Source: Azolla pinnata (taxonomy: Eukaryota; Streptophyta; Polypodiopsida; Salviniales; Salviniaceae). Taken from it: 43,731 nucleotides of DNA. Both the position numbers and the translations under genes were made by a program. Positions 33,003 to 43,731 of this stretch are shown here, one piece after another. The stretch covers positions 1-43,731 of the forward strand of contig JBBBWG010030422.1 in NCBI GenBank assembly GCA_037176905.1. The letters run 5' to 3'. The notes under the pieces were generated by a model. That model was given only the letters and a program-made list of their open reading frames with translations. It was not told the origin of the DNA and did no database searches. The stretch's first letter is position 1; every line of letters begins with the position of its first letter.

Positions 33003-33050
<48 letters not shown>
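33003..33050. repeat. (GA)n microsatellite
   Basis: About 23 GA units, followed by AAAGAG. Intergenic. Confidence 0.95.
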
Positions 33051-33054
<4 letters not shown>

Positions 33055-33734
33055 TAAATTAATACTATTGTCAATGGTCTCTCAAGCTCTAACCCTTCTC
33101 CAAAAATGAGAGCATGAGACCTTTGCCTTCTCAATATAACATGAGTTCCACATCAGAAATAGAGGGTGTAGATCGTGGCCCACTTAGTTTCATAATACTT
33201 TCTACTTTAACAGGCTTCATCTACAATTCCGACAATTCGATATATATGGTTAGTAAATCAAAATTTCGCCATGTCATCAAAATTTCACCATGCCTGACTA
33301 TTTCAAACCCTTTTTTCAAACCATGTAGAAACCTTCACCATCATCAGAATTCCATCTACGATTCCAAACTTGTGTCTAAAAAAATAGGGAGGTCAGAACA
33401 TAGCAGCTAATAGATAAAATTTTCTATCAATACCTGTATCATTTACGCTTGAGGTATAAACAAAACAATGTCCACCGGACGGAGTGTATGCTCAACTAAA
33501 ATCATATATACATAGCTCTACAGATATACAACTCAGGGTCATGCCAACTGTCTTGCAAATACTCTTTCTGCAAATTAATCTTCCACCCCAACACTGTTCC
33601 TTAGCAATTTGGGCAGTGTATAGACAAAGAATTTTCAGCAATGAAATTTTTGTCGTAATTAATGCACAAAAAGTATTGACTCTGACTTTTGCTGGCTCAA
33701 ACCACTTGTATGTCTCTCGAAAATATAATCGTCA

Positions 33735-36700
33735 TCATACTAACGCTGGTTCATGTGAGAGTTTGTTCAACTGAATATCCCCATTAAGAACCTCGACGAT
33801 GAAGTTTTCCACATTCTCAAGGGTTAGAACTCCATCATATGAGACAAAAGTCCCCTTTTTCGGCTTGTACGCGATCACAACACCATTCTTTCCGTTCTTA
33901 GGAGAATTATAAAATGAACTGAGAAAAGCTGATTGCCTTGCTCCATCAACAATACAGAAGGAAATGGGGTTCTTGAACGCATCTGAACTTTGCCCCTTCC
34001 TAATTAAGGTCTTATGTGATAACTGCATGTCCACCACACAGGTCTGAGTACACATTCAGGAACAGAAAACACCAGAAAAAAAACAAAAGCAAATATAAGA
34101 CAAGCATAGGAAAGTGGAGTAACTAACCTCCTTCAGAATCTGTTTCACTTTTTCCATCCCTTTCAATGATTTATAGGCGCCTATTATGCACAAGGCTGTT
34201 TCTTTACCACATACCTTTCTCATATTGTTTCTTGTCAGAGAAACGACGTCCACTGGCTCATTCGCTTTGGATTTCTTAGGCCCTGCAGCTTTGCTCTTTT
34301 TCTCAAATTCCTCTAGCAGTGTTTTTAGTTCATCGACTGAAGGAATAGCTTCATTGAGCACGGTGCTATCAGCAAGAACTTTGCTTTCACCATTTTGATA
34401 GACACCTATTATTGCTGGGAAACTGTCCACCCCAAATGTTTTAGCTATGGTATCAACATCATCGTCATCCTTAACCTGCAAAAATCAAATCGCCATTAGA
34501 AAATTCACTAATTCTTTCTATTATCCGATGGTATTCTGACTTCTCTTTTCCTCAAGTTCTTGTTTCTTTTATTGATTTATCACTTTTATGTTTTGAAACC
34601 ATTAAAATCAGGGAAAATATTAGGTAAGTCTGCCAGTGTATACGGACCTGTAAATCGAAGAATTGAATGCGTCCATGAAATAATCCACTGAGGGCAAGCC
34701 ATATAGCTGATGCTGCTTTCTTCTTAGTGAGAAGCACAGCAGAAGGACTACTCTCTACATCCTCAATTTCAGCATTGAGTGATTCTATACTTTCCACATG
34801 CAACGAAAATTTTGGCAATGTCTCTACACAATAATTCTTTACATCCTTCTCTGACCACTTCCCTGAATAGTCTGATGTCACCAACCCTCCATTCCTAAAA
34901 GAGAAGAGGCGCAGCTTTGTCATCTTCAGTGGCCATATCTTATGATCCTTGCAGAACTCAGTGTACTTCTCACAGTTAATATATCCAACCTGTAAACAAA
35001 ATCTCTCACTCATTCACACACATACAGATCTCACCATCTAATATGAGATGTAAAACGAAGAGTGGGGCAACCCCATGGGCTGTGTTCATGTTTCTTAGAA
35101 GAGCCAAGAGATGCAGATTATGTTACACCAGGACTCTGTTGACACTGGATGATCCAACAGAAACTGAGAAAAAATAAGGATTACATCTGAAACAGGAAAA
35201 TAGAAAACGGCCAACACAACTACTCAAAATCAAGGACAACTCACATGAGAACTAAAGGAGATTTCAAGACAATGGTCACATTTTAGAATCTATTCTCAGA
35301 TGTGTTAGAAATGTATACAACTCTTTACTTTTCCTGGTTGCCTTGCCATCTATCTGCATGTAGAATAAACAGAGCTGCACTCTCCTATATACAACATACT
35401 AATTTAACAGAGAATAGATATACAGTTTTGAAAGCATCTAGCCTTGGTACTGTATACTTTCAGAAAATCAAAGGAAATCCATTAAGACTATAAATGCTAC
35501 TATATACTCAGCCGAGCAAGCCTCCTAAATGCTGCATAGCCTGATTAAATAGAACTATGCCATATAGTGATGCAGAACGTGCATGGGTCAATTGATGCAT
35601 TCGCAACACATAAAATGGCATATTCAGGAGCAAAAAAGCCCATCACGCATGTGACTAGAGAAAGTGGCAGACAATGCATGGTTCACAAGTAACATACAAC
35701 GCAAAAAGACCCAACCTATATCTTCTTTCCACAGGTCAAATATGATTTACAGTACCTGACAATCAATATATATGAACAGATCTGCACCACACAATGATGT
35801 AAATAGCTCCCTGTGTCAAGTGCCTAGGTAACAATAAGGACTACCAAAAACCTCATGCAGAGTGATACGTCACATGTAAAGGTACTGATATCAGCTTGAG
35901 ACTAAAACCAAAAAGTCACAATAATGAATTTGCTACCTAGAATAGTAGAATGGAACGCATCACCATTGAGACAGCAAATATTCACCACACCATTTAAACA
36001 TGTGATAACCTTGCCCATATATCAAAAACATTTTGTAGATCTCAAATGCTGCATTTGTATAACTACACTGCAAGTCAATAAAGAAAGGAACCTAAAGTAT
36101 CATATCTACAGCTTCAGAAACACAGTTCATTCACTTTGAGCTTAAGACATAAAAATGACCGAGAAAAGAAACTAATCAACTGAAACAGTGAGAATCAGAC
36201 CTTTATACTCCCTCGAAGGCTTTCTGAAATTTCTTCTAAAAGCTCAAGCTTTTCTCTAAATTCCCATGAGATACGTGGTGCAAATAGAACTGCCCAAGTG
36301 TATAACTGATCCAGTACTCTCTTTTCAAAAGATTTTGATGTGAGCTGCTCGCTTAATCTGCTAGATCTATTTCCATCTTGGTATTCAGTGTTTTCTTTTT
36401 TCCTATTCTGGCCAGTGGTATAGCTTGTAGAATCCTGCCATTGAGATTTTCCCTCTCGAGCTGTACCAAAAAAGCTATTGAAAAGATTCTTGAAAGGGCT
36501 TTCATTTCCACTAGAGCTAAAAGAAGACCTTCCATGTCCTTGAAAGCTACTTCCAAATGGAAAAGTGAAACGGTCTCCTTCATCATAAGAACCATCACCG
36601 GCTCCAAATCCACCTTGGTTCTGTTCAAACCTGTATCCATCATCATTGTTTGACGAATAACTGAAATGGCTCCATCCACGTGAATCAGCTTGCCTCCACC

Positions 36701-38190
36701 CATGTGAACCACCCTGGCTCCATCCTTGGAAGCCACCATAATTGTCTTTTTGTTCACTTCCCCTTCCTCGGGAACGTTCTCCACCCCAACTCTGAGATCC
36801 ACCATAATCACCCTTTTGTTCATAGGTATAGTAGCCACCATTATGTGCATCAGCATCTCGGCCCCTAGGCCGGCCTTGATCATCCCCGAAAAGGTCATAG
36901 TTTTTGCGTTTTTCATCGTCCGACAACACCTCATAAGCTGCAGAAAATAAGAAAAGGCATTCATGAATCTCTCTGAGTATATATACATATACATACATAC
37001 ATACATACATATATATATGCGCGTACAGGTTTAGGTTTCCCCAATAATGCTTCACTACTTAGAAAATAGAGGGCTTTCAATAAATTCTATAGCAGTCTCT
37101 ATTTCAAGAGCCAAGTGGTCTAAATCTTCAAACTAGAGATGAAAATCTAATACATAAGAACTAGCTCACCGTTATTTATTTCAGCGAACTTTGCTTCCGC
37201 ATTCTTTGATGGGTTCTTATCAGGATGGTATTTCAAAGACAACCTGCCACAGTAAAAAGAACAATAGTCTTAAAAAAGCCTTCATTATTTACATATTCCT
37301 GTACTTAACAGTAAATTCATTGTGCTACAAAAACCCTACCAAGAAATTTCCAAAACAAATATACCATTACAAAACAGCATGATATCCAACCCTAAGATCT
37401 TGAAAAAAGGTTTTCTTATAAAAATAATGTTACAAAAATCCTGTAGATTACTTATATTCAACAGTTACTATGAAATTTTCAACAAACATCATCTTGAGAT
37501 CAATTATAAAATACTTAATTTATATTCAGCCCATAAACGAATCATCGCAAATCTTGGAATTTGACTTGAAATTTCAAGTGGAAGGGTAATGAAAAAGATG
37601 TGATAAAAACTCACTTATGGAAGGCCTTCTGAATATCTCGGTGGCTCGCATTCTTCTCCACACCAAGGATCTGAGTGCCAAAAAATTATGAAAATTCTTG
37701 AGACAAAAACTAGCCAGAAATATCTAGAAATGTGGCAATTGTTCTCCCCAATTTCCCCCCAAATCATAAAATAGTAGTAGCAGTAACATTGAAGAGCATC
37801 CTTAGGTGTATAAAGAGATTAAAAAGAAAGGTATTCATTCAGAAATTCGCAAAGATTCTTCAGCCTACATTACAGGCCAAAGCCATAATGCTGTCATGAT
37901 TATCTAAGCACCCTCAAAAAAATGAGTAAAATTCTAGCATCAAGGAAAAAACAGACAACTCCAAAAAATGAAACCTAGAAGCTATCAAACCAGCATTGCT
38001 TATATCATAAGTAAAAGGCCTAGAAATCAATGTAATATAGATATGTCCATGGTGCATGCAGGAACATAGATAAACCAGATAATTTGAGCTTTACAGAGGC
38101 ATGCAGTAGATATAGGACACCTGCATTGTTGAGATAGTCAGAAAAAAAAAACTAAAAATCAGGTTTTGAAAGATAATAAATCAAACATAG

Positions 38191-38236
<46 letters not shown>

Positions 38237-38626
38237 ACAAACCCATATATGCATATACTATGTATGTATGCAAATAGATAAGTAAGCGAATTTCAAGAAA
38301 CTACAGAATCATACGGTGCTGAGGATCTTTGTGAAGAAAAATGGCAAATTTGAAGCTCCCAAGGAAGCCAAAAAAAGGAAGCATATGGATGAATCGCTAG
38401 ATAGACAAACAGAAAAATAAGCGGATAAAGCTGGCGGATACAACGCTACTCACATAAGCATTAGGAATAGACACATAAGCAGGCACACATACACACATAG
38501 GAGGAGAATCAAACTGAGGATGGTACGAGAAAGCACCTTATAGAGATCTTTGGAATCTGCTAGATGTATAAGGAAAGGAAGGAGGAGGAGGAGGGCCAAA
38601 GGGAGGCGAGCGCGCTGCTTCACCAT
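33735..38626 (-). CDS. ERDJ3A: ER-lumen DnaJ co-chaperone with thioredoxin-like region, ERdj3A (TMS1) type, complete, 7 exons, 651 aa
   Basis: Hsp40 that works with BiP in the ER; the Arabidopsis orthologue ERdj3A/TMS1 is needed for thermotolerance of pollen tubes. Exons: 38626-38537, 37670-37615, 37243-37170, 36937-36201, 34989-34648, 34475-34128, 34043-33735, summing to 1956 bases in frame. Exon 1 encodes a signal peptide (MVKQRARLPLALLLLLPFLI). The J domain follows from about residue 26 (DLYKILGVEKNAS), with HPD at 55-57 and AYEVLSDDEKRKNYDLFGDD. A long Gly/Ser/Trp-rich spacer with repeated GW and GG words spans roughly 95-250, then comes a thioredoxin-like region (SLRGSIKVGYINCEKYTEFC; FGVDSFPAIIGVYQNGE; ARQSAFLSSFYNS; VEVLNGDIQLNK). 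No CxxC redox pair stands out in the first thioredoxin-like unit and no KDEL is present at the C-terminus. Its length exceeds the roughly 570 aa of the Arabidopsis protein, mainly through the spacer. The promoter carries ERSE and HSE elements. Confidence 0.94.
36978..37017. repeat. (TACA)n/(TA)n microsatellite in ERDJ3A intron 3
   Basis: About six TACA units followed by TATATATAT, just upstream (sense strand) of the exon 4 acceptor. Confidence 0.8.
38192..38234. repeat. (CA)n microsatellite in ERDJ3A intron 1
   Basis: About 21 uninterrupted CA units. Confidence 0.95.
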
Positions 38627-38848
38627 AGCCGCGATTCGTTTGGTTCGTTCGTTCGTTCGATCATCAAAGACAAAAAAGAAAAAAAAAAGAAGGGAAAAAG
38701 AACTTTTCCTCCTCCTGATTACGCTACTACTGCTCAGCCGACAGCTACTCTGTGAAGCATTTCGCCATCGCCTCCCCTCTCCTCTGCCATCGCCATCGCC
38801 CTCGCCATCGCCGTCGCCGTCTGTCGCTCCACTATTACTTAATGTCGT

Positions 38849-38867
38849 CCAATCCGATCACGCCACG
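38849..38867 (+). promoter_or_regulatory. Perfect ER-stress response element (ERSE-I) upstream of ERDJ3A
   Basis: CCAAT at 38849-38853, nine bases, then CCACG at 38863-38867: an exact CCAAT-N9-CCACG. In plants this type of element is bound by bZIP28-class factors with NF-Y. It lies 223-241 bp before the ERDJ3A ATG and overlaps a G-box CACGTG at 38864-38869. It is in the reverse orientation relative to the gene. An exact 10-base composite match at such a site in front of an ER chaperone gene is unlikely to be chance, but function is untested. Confidence 0.7.
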
Positions 38868-38886
38868 TGTATATCGTTATTGTTAT

Positions 38887-38919
38887 GAACCTTCTAGAAC
38901 CTTCTAGAACCTTCTAGAA
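38887..38919. promoter_or_regulatory. Seven-unit perfect heat-shock element upstream of ERDJ3A
   Basis: GAA and TTC alternate with exact two-base spacing: GAA at 38887, TTC at 38892, GAA at 38897, TTC at 38902, GAA at 38907, TTC at 38912 and GAA at 38917. The canonical HSE needs three alternating units; this has seven. It lies 261-293 bp before the ERDJ3A ATG. The array is also a three-fold tandem repeat of CCTTCTAGAA, so it probably arose by local duplication. Confidence 0.8.
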
Positions 38920-40484
38920 CCTCTAGCCCTGGGAATTCCTGAAAGGTTCAAAGCTAGTTATTAGTAAGAAAACCGGAGAGAGACGAGGATTTACATTTGC
39001 GAGGAGAGCAAGGATGTCTGGAAGACAGTCGTTCAATTAAGAGGGCTGATTATTATCGGTAGCTGCAATTTGCTAGGCCTCATTGAACAGCCGTTGTGTG
39101 GCTTTACATTGTGGGATTGCCCGCCGGGTTGGTGATTATAACAAAAGATCTGCTAATGATGCGCAGTATTTGAGAAGATTAGAGAGAATAGAATGGATTG
39201 GGGGTGTTTTTAACTACACCGACCACCCCTGATCAAAACGAATCTAAAATGCCCCATACTAGAGAATGTTTTACCTTGGATCCAGAAAGAGAGCCCAGTC
39301 TCATGTCTCACGATATTGCCGTAATTAAAGGTGGTAGCTACTCCCTTCTATTTTACTTCCTTGACTATTAGTTGTTTACACCTATTTAGTGATCATTTGG
39401 CCAATCCTAAGATGACCGGCTTCTCACTTATCGTACCCTCCAACTTTGCAAATTATAGCCTTTCAAGCTGGTTCCTAAGGTTATACCTATGACAATGATC
39501 ACGCATGATATCATTGAAGCTGTTCTGCCATCGGTATGGGTAATATTACTGTACAATGCCATCTTACTATCTATCTATGTGCATACAAGATTATAATTAT
39601 ATAAAATACGATGTTTTTGTCAGTACAACAGGTTTTTTTTAGAATATCACGAGTTCAAATCTTACAAATGGCTAATGACAATCTCATACATTGTCCCCTT
39701 TGTTAATCAATGAGTTTTAAGGGCACTAATTAGCAATACAACGACAAGAAATTGTTTTTTCTGTGGGTTTGCATATTGGATGTATAAATAGCAATAATTT
39801 AAAGCCTTGTGACAGCCAAGTGACATTACCGTGTGGATTGGTTTGGACCTTTAGATTCTTGCAAAACATGTCTCCAATTTAAACAAGTGAGATGAATACC
39901 TTTTAACTATGAGACAATTACCACTGACTTCCAACCACATTCACATAAAACGAACATTGGTTTCTGATCAATTAATCCTGGTACATGGATGAATTGATTG
40001 TCTAGTGGTTGACTACAAGAGGGTTCATGTCAATTAGATTTTCCTCAAAGAACAATCATACCTCTAATATTACAAAAACTGTTGAAATGCTGGTATTGAT
40101 GGTCTATCGATAGTACAGATTCCACAAATTGATAATGAAGTAATGAGCAAAGCTCTTCAAGGTTATGGGCTCAATCAAGTAGGTTTTGGCTACTAAAACA
40201 CCGTTTCATGAACCTAAAAAATAAAGGTCTACTCAAACATTAGTACTATCTATCCAAGGAATAAGTTTAGACACTAAGGAAACGGTTCAACATGACGGGA
40301 ATATGTAAGATATACACGAGATCAGTAGTTAGATCAAAATCTAAAAACTGCATTCTGCTAGATGATGTCATAACCAAACTGATCGTTGCTATTGCTTACA
40401 CAGGACACACGTCTTTGCATTGGATGATGACAAATATTTGATGAACAAATTGTGCATCTGTGGTAAAATAAGCTCCATGAGTTA
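38920..40484. other. Intergenic region between ERDJ3A and CGI121
   Basis: About 1.5 kb of AT-rich sequence with no gene recognised. A box B-like word (GAGTTCAAATCTT) near 39650 hints at an old SINE, but no box A or tail was found. The right end should hold the CGI121 3' UTR. Confidence 0.5.
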
Positions 40485-43177
40485 TCACAAAGCATCCCGA
40501 GCTGCGATTCGACACGTTATTGCATCAGCTAAGCTAGAGATCTCCAGTTCCAAAGAGGAGATCTTGTAATGCTGCAGAACAGATTCAGTTATCAGTATTT
40601 GTCTAATTCCTTTTTCAACCATACGGTGATGCATTTATGACAAACCATAAACCCAAACCTGGTTCTAAGAGTAGGAAAATAATTGATTATACCTTCTGTA
40701 TCAAGGACTTGTCTGCTCTTGTTGCCAACTCTGCCAGATCAACTTCATTACCGCGTACCAGTTTTCTCGCCATGTCAATCTAGGAAGAAATATATACATT
40801 TTTATGGATAATTAAATCAGAGTCATGTGCATCAAAGATACTTGAGGCAATGCACAGCAACCTTTGTTTACTTTAAGGAGCTCAAATTAATGCTAATCAC
40901 ACACCACAAGATATATTTTTTAAAAACATTAAATGCTCATTAGTTCCTGGAATTTTGTTTAGAGTCTCCACACTGTCGAGGAACTATAGGATCTGTATCA
41001 CTTATTAATTATGAATATTATGTTCTAAATCATGCACCATATATCAAAAACGTTAGGAATACATTCACCACGACTCTTTATACAGTTTACCAATAGAGTG
41101 AATAAAATATAGTTGCAATGAATTCACGAAGAGAAGAAACATAATATATATCAGCATAAGCTGGAAAGAATACGAGATTTAGGTTAAGACAGAACAACGG
41201 ATATATTTCAAGCACTACCTCCTCAGGGGTTGCATTGAATCGTGCAACCAGAATATAGTTTGAATTATCTGCTATACCACACCTTCGCAGAGATTCTGTG
41301 ATCTGGCATAGAGAAAATACAAAATGTAAGAGAACCTTGGCAACATTTATACCATACAGAATCAAGTGTTTAAAACATTTAAGTGAAGGGCACTCACATG
41401 CTTTGAACCAGAATAGTTGTAAATAAATTCAGATGGAAGTGTCCGAGTCACTAGACTGCCTCGATTTTGAGCGACCAATGTCTTATCAGCTGCAGCTAGC
41501 AAAGGAAATGTATCCGGTATCTACAAATTTGTAAGACTTGACTTCAGCTCAGAGCTCAGAAACCCAGAAATTTCAGTTGCAACACAATTCTTGTGGAAAA
41601 ATTCTGCCATTTTCAACAGAACTACTAGAAGAGTATTCAATTTTCGAATAGATATGTTAACTTCTTAGCAAAATTTTATTGACAGTGCACATACATAAAT
41701 TATACTTGATATGATAGAAATTGAGGCATTCATAAGGTCATTGGTCAGTAGACTTTTTGAAGTTATGAAGCTTTGTTTGATACTGGTAGAGGCTTTTCCT
41801 AATTGTAAGCAAGGATAAGGAAATTAATAAGAGGAGAGAGTTAGAAAGAGGGGCCAATTCACCCAGCCACGCCCCAGATTATGGTTACAAACAAATTCAC
41901 GCGTCCATCAGTGTCCCACACCACCATAGACGGTTGCCTTGGAAGAAGACTCTTGAGATTACTGACAAGAACCTTATCAGACAGACAAGTCTTGATGTGA
42001 TCAAAAGAGTATCTACCATAACAAAGAATGACCCTTTTATATATAGCTAAACCTTAGGCCCCTTGTTTTTTCACACTTGACCACTTCATATATAGTGGTC
42101 AAATGACTTTAATGTGGTTTAACCCTGATTAATTGGCTATAAGGTTTATAAAACGACTTCTTGCAATCAATTGTAGCCATGCTCATAGCAAATCCATAAA
42201 ATTCTATATTAAAAAGAAAAAAAAAACTCAAAGGACAACATTTGCCCATATCAATTGATAGTTCCAGATGCTCAACAGAAATTTGGCTGTGTGAGATAAA
42301 CAAAGTCCCAAAACCAATATGAAAGAATATGTTAAAATTTCTAATGCTTTGTGTCCATCACACATCTTTACATGTAATTGAAGTTCCAGGGAAAATCCTT
42401 GAAGAAGCTATCTGTCACCAGACCATACCTTCCTTTTGTCTGTTTAAGTTAATCAAGGCGCTAGACCTCTCCTATAAGAAATAGAGCTGATCTTCTCCTA
42501 AGTGCAAAATTCCATCACTAGTTAAAGGCCAATAGGATTATGCTTGCCGTGAATTCCATTCAGTTTTTTGAATTGGGCTCATTCATTCTGGAGGCTGCAC
42601 ACAACGTCATTAGTGAAACATAACTGCTACTTTCCCTTTTTCCTCCATACATTCTGACATAATACAGAAGAGAATAGCATATGTTATCTTGACATGAAAT
42701 TCATACGATTGCGTCTAACTGCTTTCGTCCAACCTACCATACCCAAGGCATATGATTTCTCTTCTAGATATGCGTTGTCCATTGTTTGATTCCCAAACCT
42801 AACCACTCCTTTATTTCTGAAGCTAGCTAGGGAGATACAATGTGCTCTATTGATTAGGCTGATTCTATCCAGCACTGATTGTTCACTTTTCTACGCAAAG
42901 TATGTTCCAGATGGATTTACACTTCGTTCCACGTTTTGCAACCAAAGCAGCAGACCCATCACCAGCAGCAAGCAGAAGCAGAATTAAGAATGGCAACAAA
43001 ACCAAAAAGCGACAAAGAAGCATAGGGGGGCGAGAAGATGGGGGGGCGACGACGACCTACCAGGTAAGCATTGAAGAGAGAAAGCTCGGGCAGCAAAGAG
43101 CCTTTCTGAACTGCCTGCAGGAGCTCCCTGGAAAGAAAGAAAAGATGAATGAAAAAGAAGAAGAAGAAGAAGAAGAA

Positions 43178-43218
<41 letters not shown>

Positions 43219-43306
43219 AGAAGAAGCACCTGCTATTGGAAACGTCGGAGAAGAGGAGCAATGCCAAGGTGTGGCCAGGGTGCGTGTCGAGCTCCAAAAT
43301 GGCCAT
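40485..43306 (-). CDS. CGI121: CGI121/TPRKB subunit of the KEOPS/EKC complex, complete, 6 exons, 174 aa
   Basis: Accessory subunit of the KEOPS/EKC complex that makes t6A37 on ANN-decoding tRNAs; Cgi121 binds tRNA and Bud32/PRPK. Exons: 43306-43230, 43127-43061, 41520-41398, 41302-41219, 40779-40693, 40571-40485, summing to 525 bases in frame with GT-AG introns. The protein begins MAILELDTHPGHTLALLLFSD. Family markers are FSDVSNSRELLQ, LPELSLFNAYL, FPLLAAADKTL, SEFIYNYSGSKHITESLRRCGI, YILVARFNATPEE and ISSLADAITCRIAARDAL at the C-terminus. An in-frame Met six codons upstream is possible, but the chosen start fits the family's usual N-terminus. Intron 1 is only 102 bp and almost wholly a CTT/TCC run. 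Intron 2 is 1.54 kb. No lesion is seen. Confidence 0.94.
41521..43060. other. CGI121 intron 2 (1.54 kb)
   Basis: AT-rich sequence with no exon, repeat array or nested gene recognised. Confidence 0.5.
43152..43226. repeat. (GAA/GAG)n microsatellite filling CGI121 intron 1
   Basis: About 24 GAA or GAG triplets on the plus strand, i.e. a CTT/CTC polypyrimidine run on the CGI121 sense strand, occupying about three quarters of the 102-bp intron. Confidence 0.95.
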
Positions 43307-43501
43307 GGCTCTGCACAGCTTCACTCTCCAGACAGACCTTCAGACAACAGAAGGGCTTAGACATGTATGTATACGTATATACCTTGGCTATGTGTAGAGA
43401 TACAGTACACCAAACAATTATACATGTGTTGTAGATGTATGGGCACATTGCAGAAGAAGAAGATCTGATGTTGTCGTTCGATGCGATGCGAATCGAATAC
43501 A

Positions 43502-43505
<4 letters not shown>

Positions 43506-43548
<43 letters not shown>
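43506..43548. repeat. (GA)n microsatellite upstream of CGI121
   Basis: About 21 GA units, roughly 200 bp before the CGI121 start codon, which on the sense strand is a CT run. CT-rich stretches are common in plant promoters and 5' UTRs. Confidence 0.95.
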
Positions 43549-43553
<5 letters not shown>

Positions 43554-43574
43554 GCGTTGATCCGATGCGTTGGG

Positions 43575-43731
43575 CTGACGATGCGATTCGTTCGAAGCTG
43601 CGTGAAAAACTGCTGATGTCGTAGCTGTAAAACCGACGGCTGTTGATACAGAACTGTGAACAGCAGCCGATGATACGATTCGTTCGAGTTGTGAATAGCT
43701 AAGCGGCAGCTGATGGCATAGTTCGTTCGAG
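43575..43731. repeat. Degenerate repeat with ATTCGTTCGA words at the window edge
   Basis: GCGATTCGTTCGAAGCTG (about 43583), ACGATTCGTTCGAGTTG (about 43676) and ATAGTTCGTTCGAG (43718-43731) recur, with CAGC(C)GATGAT/CAGCTGATGGC between. The array continues beyond the window. Confidence 0.55.

Larger units (their letters stand above)
32215..33734. other. Intergenic region between FtsH 5' end and ERDJ3A 3' end
   Basis: About 1.5 kb holding the FtsH promoter, a CAT/CAC/CGT microsatellite, a telomere-like array, a GA microsatellite and the ERDJ3A 3' UTR. No gene is recognised; the open frames here are microsatellite artefacts. Confidence 0.6.
43307..43731. promoter_or_regulatory. CGI121 upstream region
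   Basis: 425 bp reaching the window edge. It contains a (GA)n run at 43506-43548 and, from about 43575, repeated words of the type CGATTCGTTCGA. No core promoter element is assigned with confidence. Confidence 0.4.

Noticed and set aside
38880..38925. CCTTCTAGAA triplication as a meaningless minisatellite
   Set aside because: Unit spacing matches the heat-shock element exactly and it lies in front of a chaperone gene, so it was kept as a regulatory candidate.
40485..43306. A functional gene cluster joining CGI121, ERDJ3A, FtsH, ENGase and catalase
   Set aside because: Separate promoters, different compartments and unrelated pathways; adjacency alone is no evidence of a joint system.
42902..43360. 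152-codon plus-strand frame with a long Glu run
   Set aside because: Opposite CGI121 exons 1-2; the Glu run is the GAA microsatellite of the intron.
1..43731. CRISPR arrays, operons, prokaryotic insertion sequences, attachment sites
   Set aside because: The DNA is plant nuclear; direct repeats seen are micro- and minisatellites without spacer structure.

Overview
This window is nuclear DNA from a land plant, most likely a flowering plant. The evidence is multi-exon genes with GT-AG introns, plant-type protein families (tyrosinase-type polyphenol oxidase, IQ67-domain protein, plant catalase), AT-rich intergenic DNA, many microsatellites and plant-type (TTTAGGG)n telomere-like tracts. The very GC-rich, apparently intronless polyphenol oxidase next to AT-rich, intron-rich genes would fit a monocot, but this is a guess. 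There is one assembly gap (100 N, 15541-15640).

Layout: (1) 1-1464 (+): 3' part of a polyphenol oxidase gene with a GTC/GCC-rich 3' flank. (2) 1465-5797: gene-poor, with telomere-like arrays, a decayed LINE reverse-transcriptase scrap, a doubtful low-complexity minus ORF and a 60-bp tandem duplication. (3) 5798-9470 (-): complete 8-exon catalase, 492 aa. (4) 9471-14102: gene-poor, with two related elements that have inverted ends, a tRNA-like (SINE-like) box A/B pair, one doubtful minus ORF and a degenerate minisatellite. (5) 14103-16621 (+): 4-exon IQD calmodulin-binding protein with a huge poly-Ser tract and a matching minisatellite (with the N gap) in its second intron. (6) 17183-23825 (-): 11-exon cytosolic endo-beta-N-acetylglucosaminidase (GH85), in which every splice I can propose between exons 9 and 10 gives a stop. 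(7) 24425-25690 (+): 2-exon multi-pass membrane protein of unknown function, divergent from ENGase. (8) 27949-32214 (-): complete 8-exon mitochondrial m-AAA protease (FtsH3/10 type). (9) 33735-38626 (-): complete 7-exon ER co-chaperone ERdj3A (TMS1 type). (10) 40485-43306 (-): complete 6-exon CGI121/TPRKB subunit of the KEOPS/EKC complex.

The genes are independent plant loci, not an operon or cluster. They share a broad theme of organelle and protein quality control: peroxisomal catalase, mitochondrial FtsH, ER ERdj3A, and ENGase acting on glycans released during glycoprotein turnover. I read no biological linkage into their adjacency. The strongest regulatory signal is upstream of ERDJ3A: a perfect ER-stress element (CCAAT-N9-CCACG) lies 20 bp from a seven-unit heat-shock element, about 220-295 bp before the start codon. 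All gene models were built by eye from reading frames, splice signals and remembered family sequences; none has been tested against transcripts.
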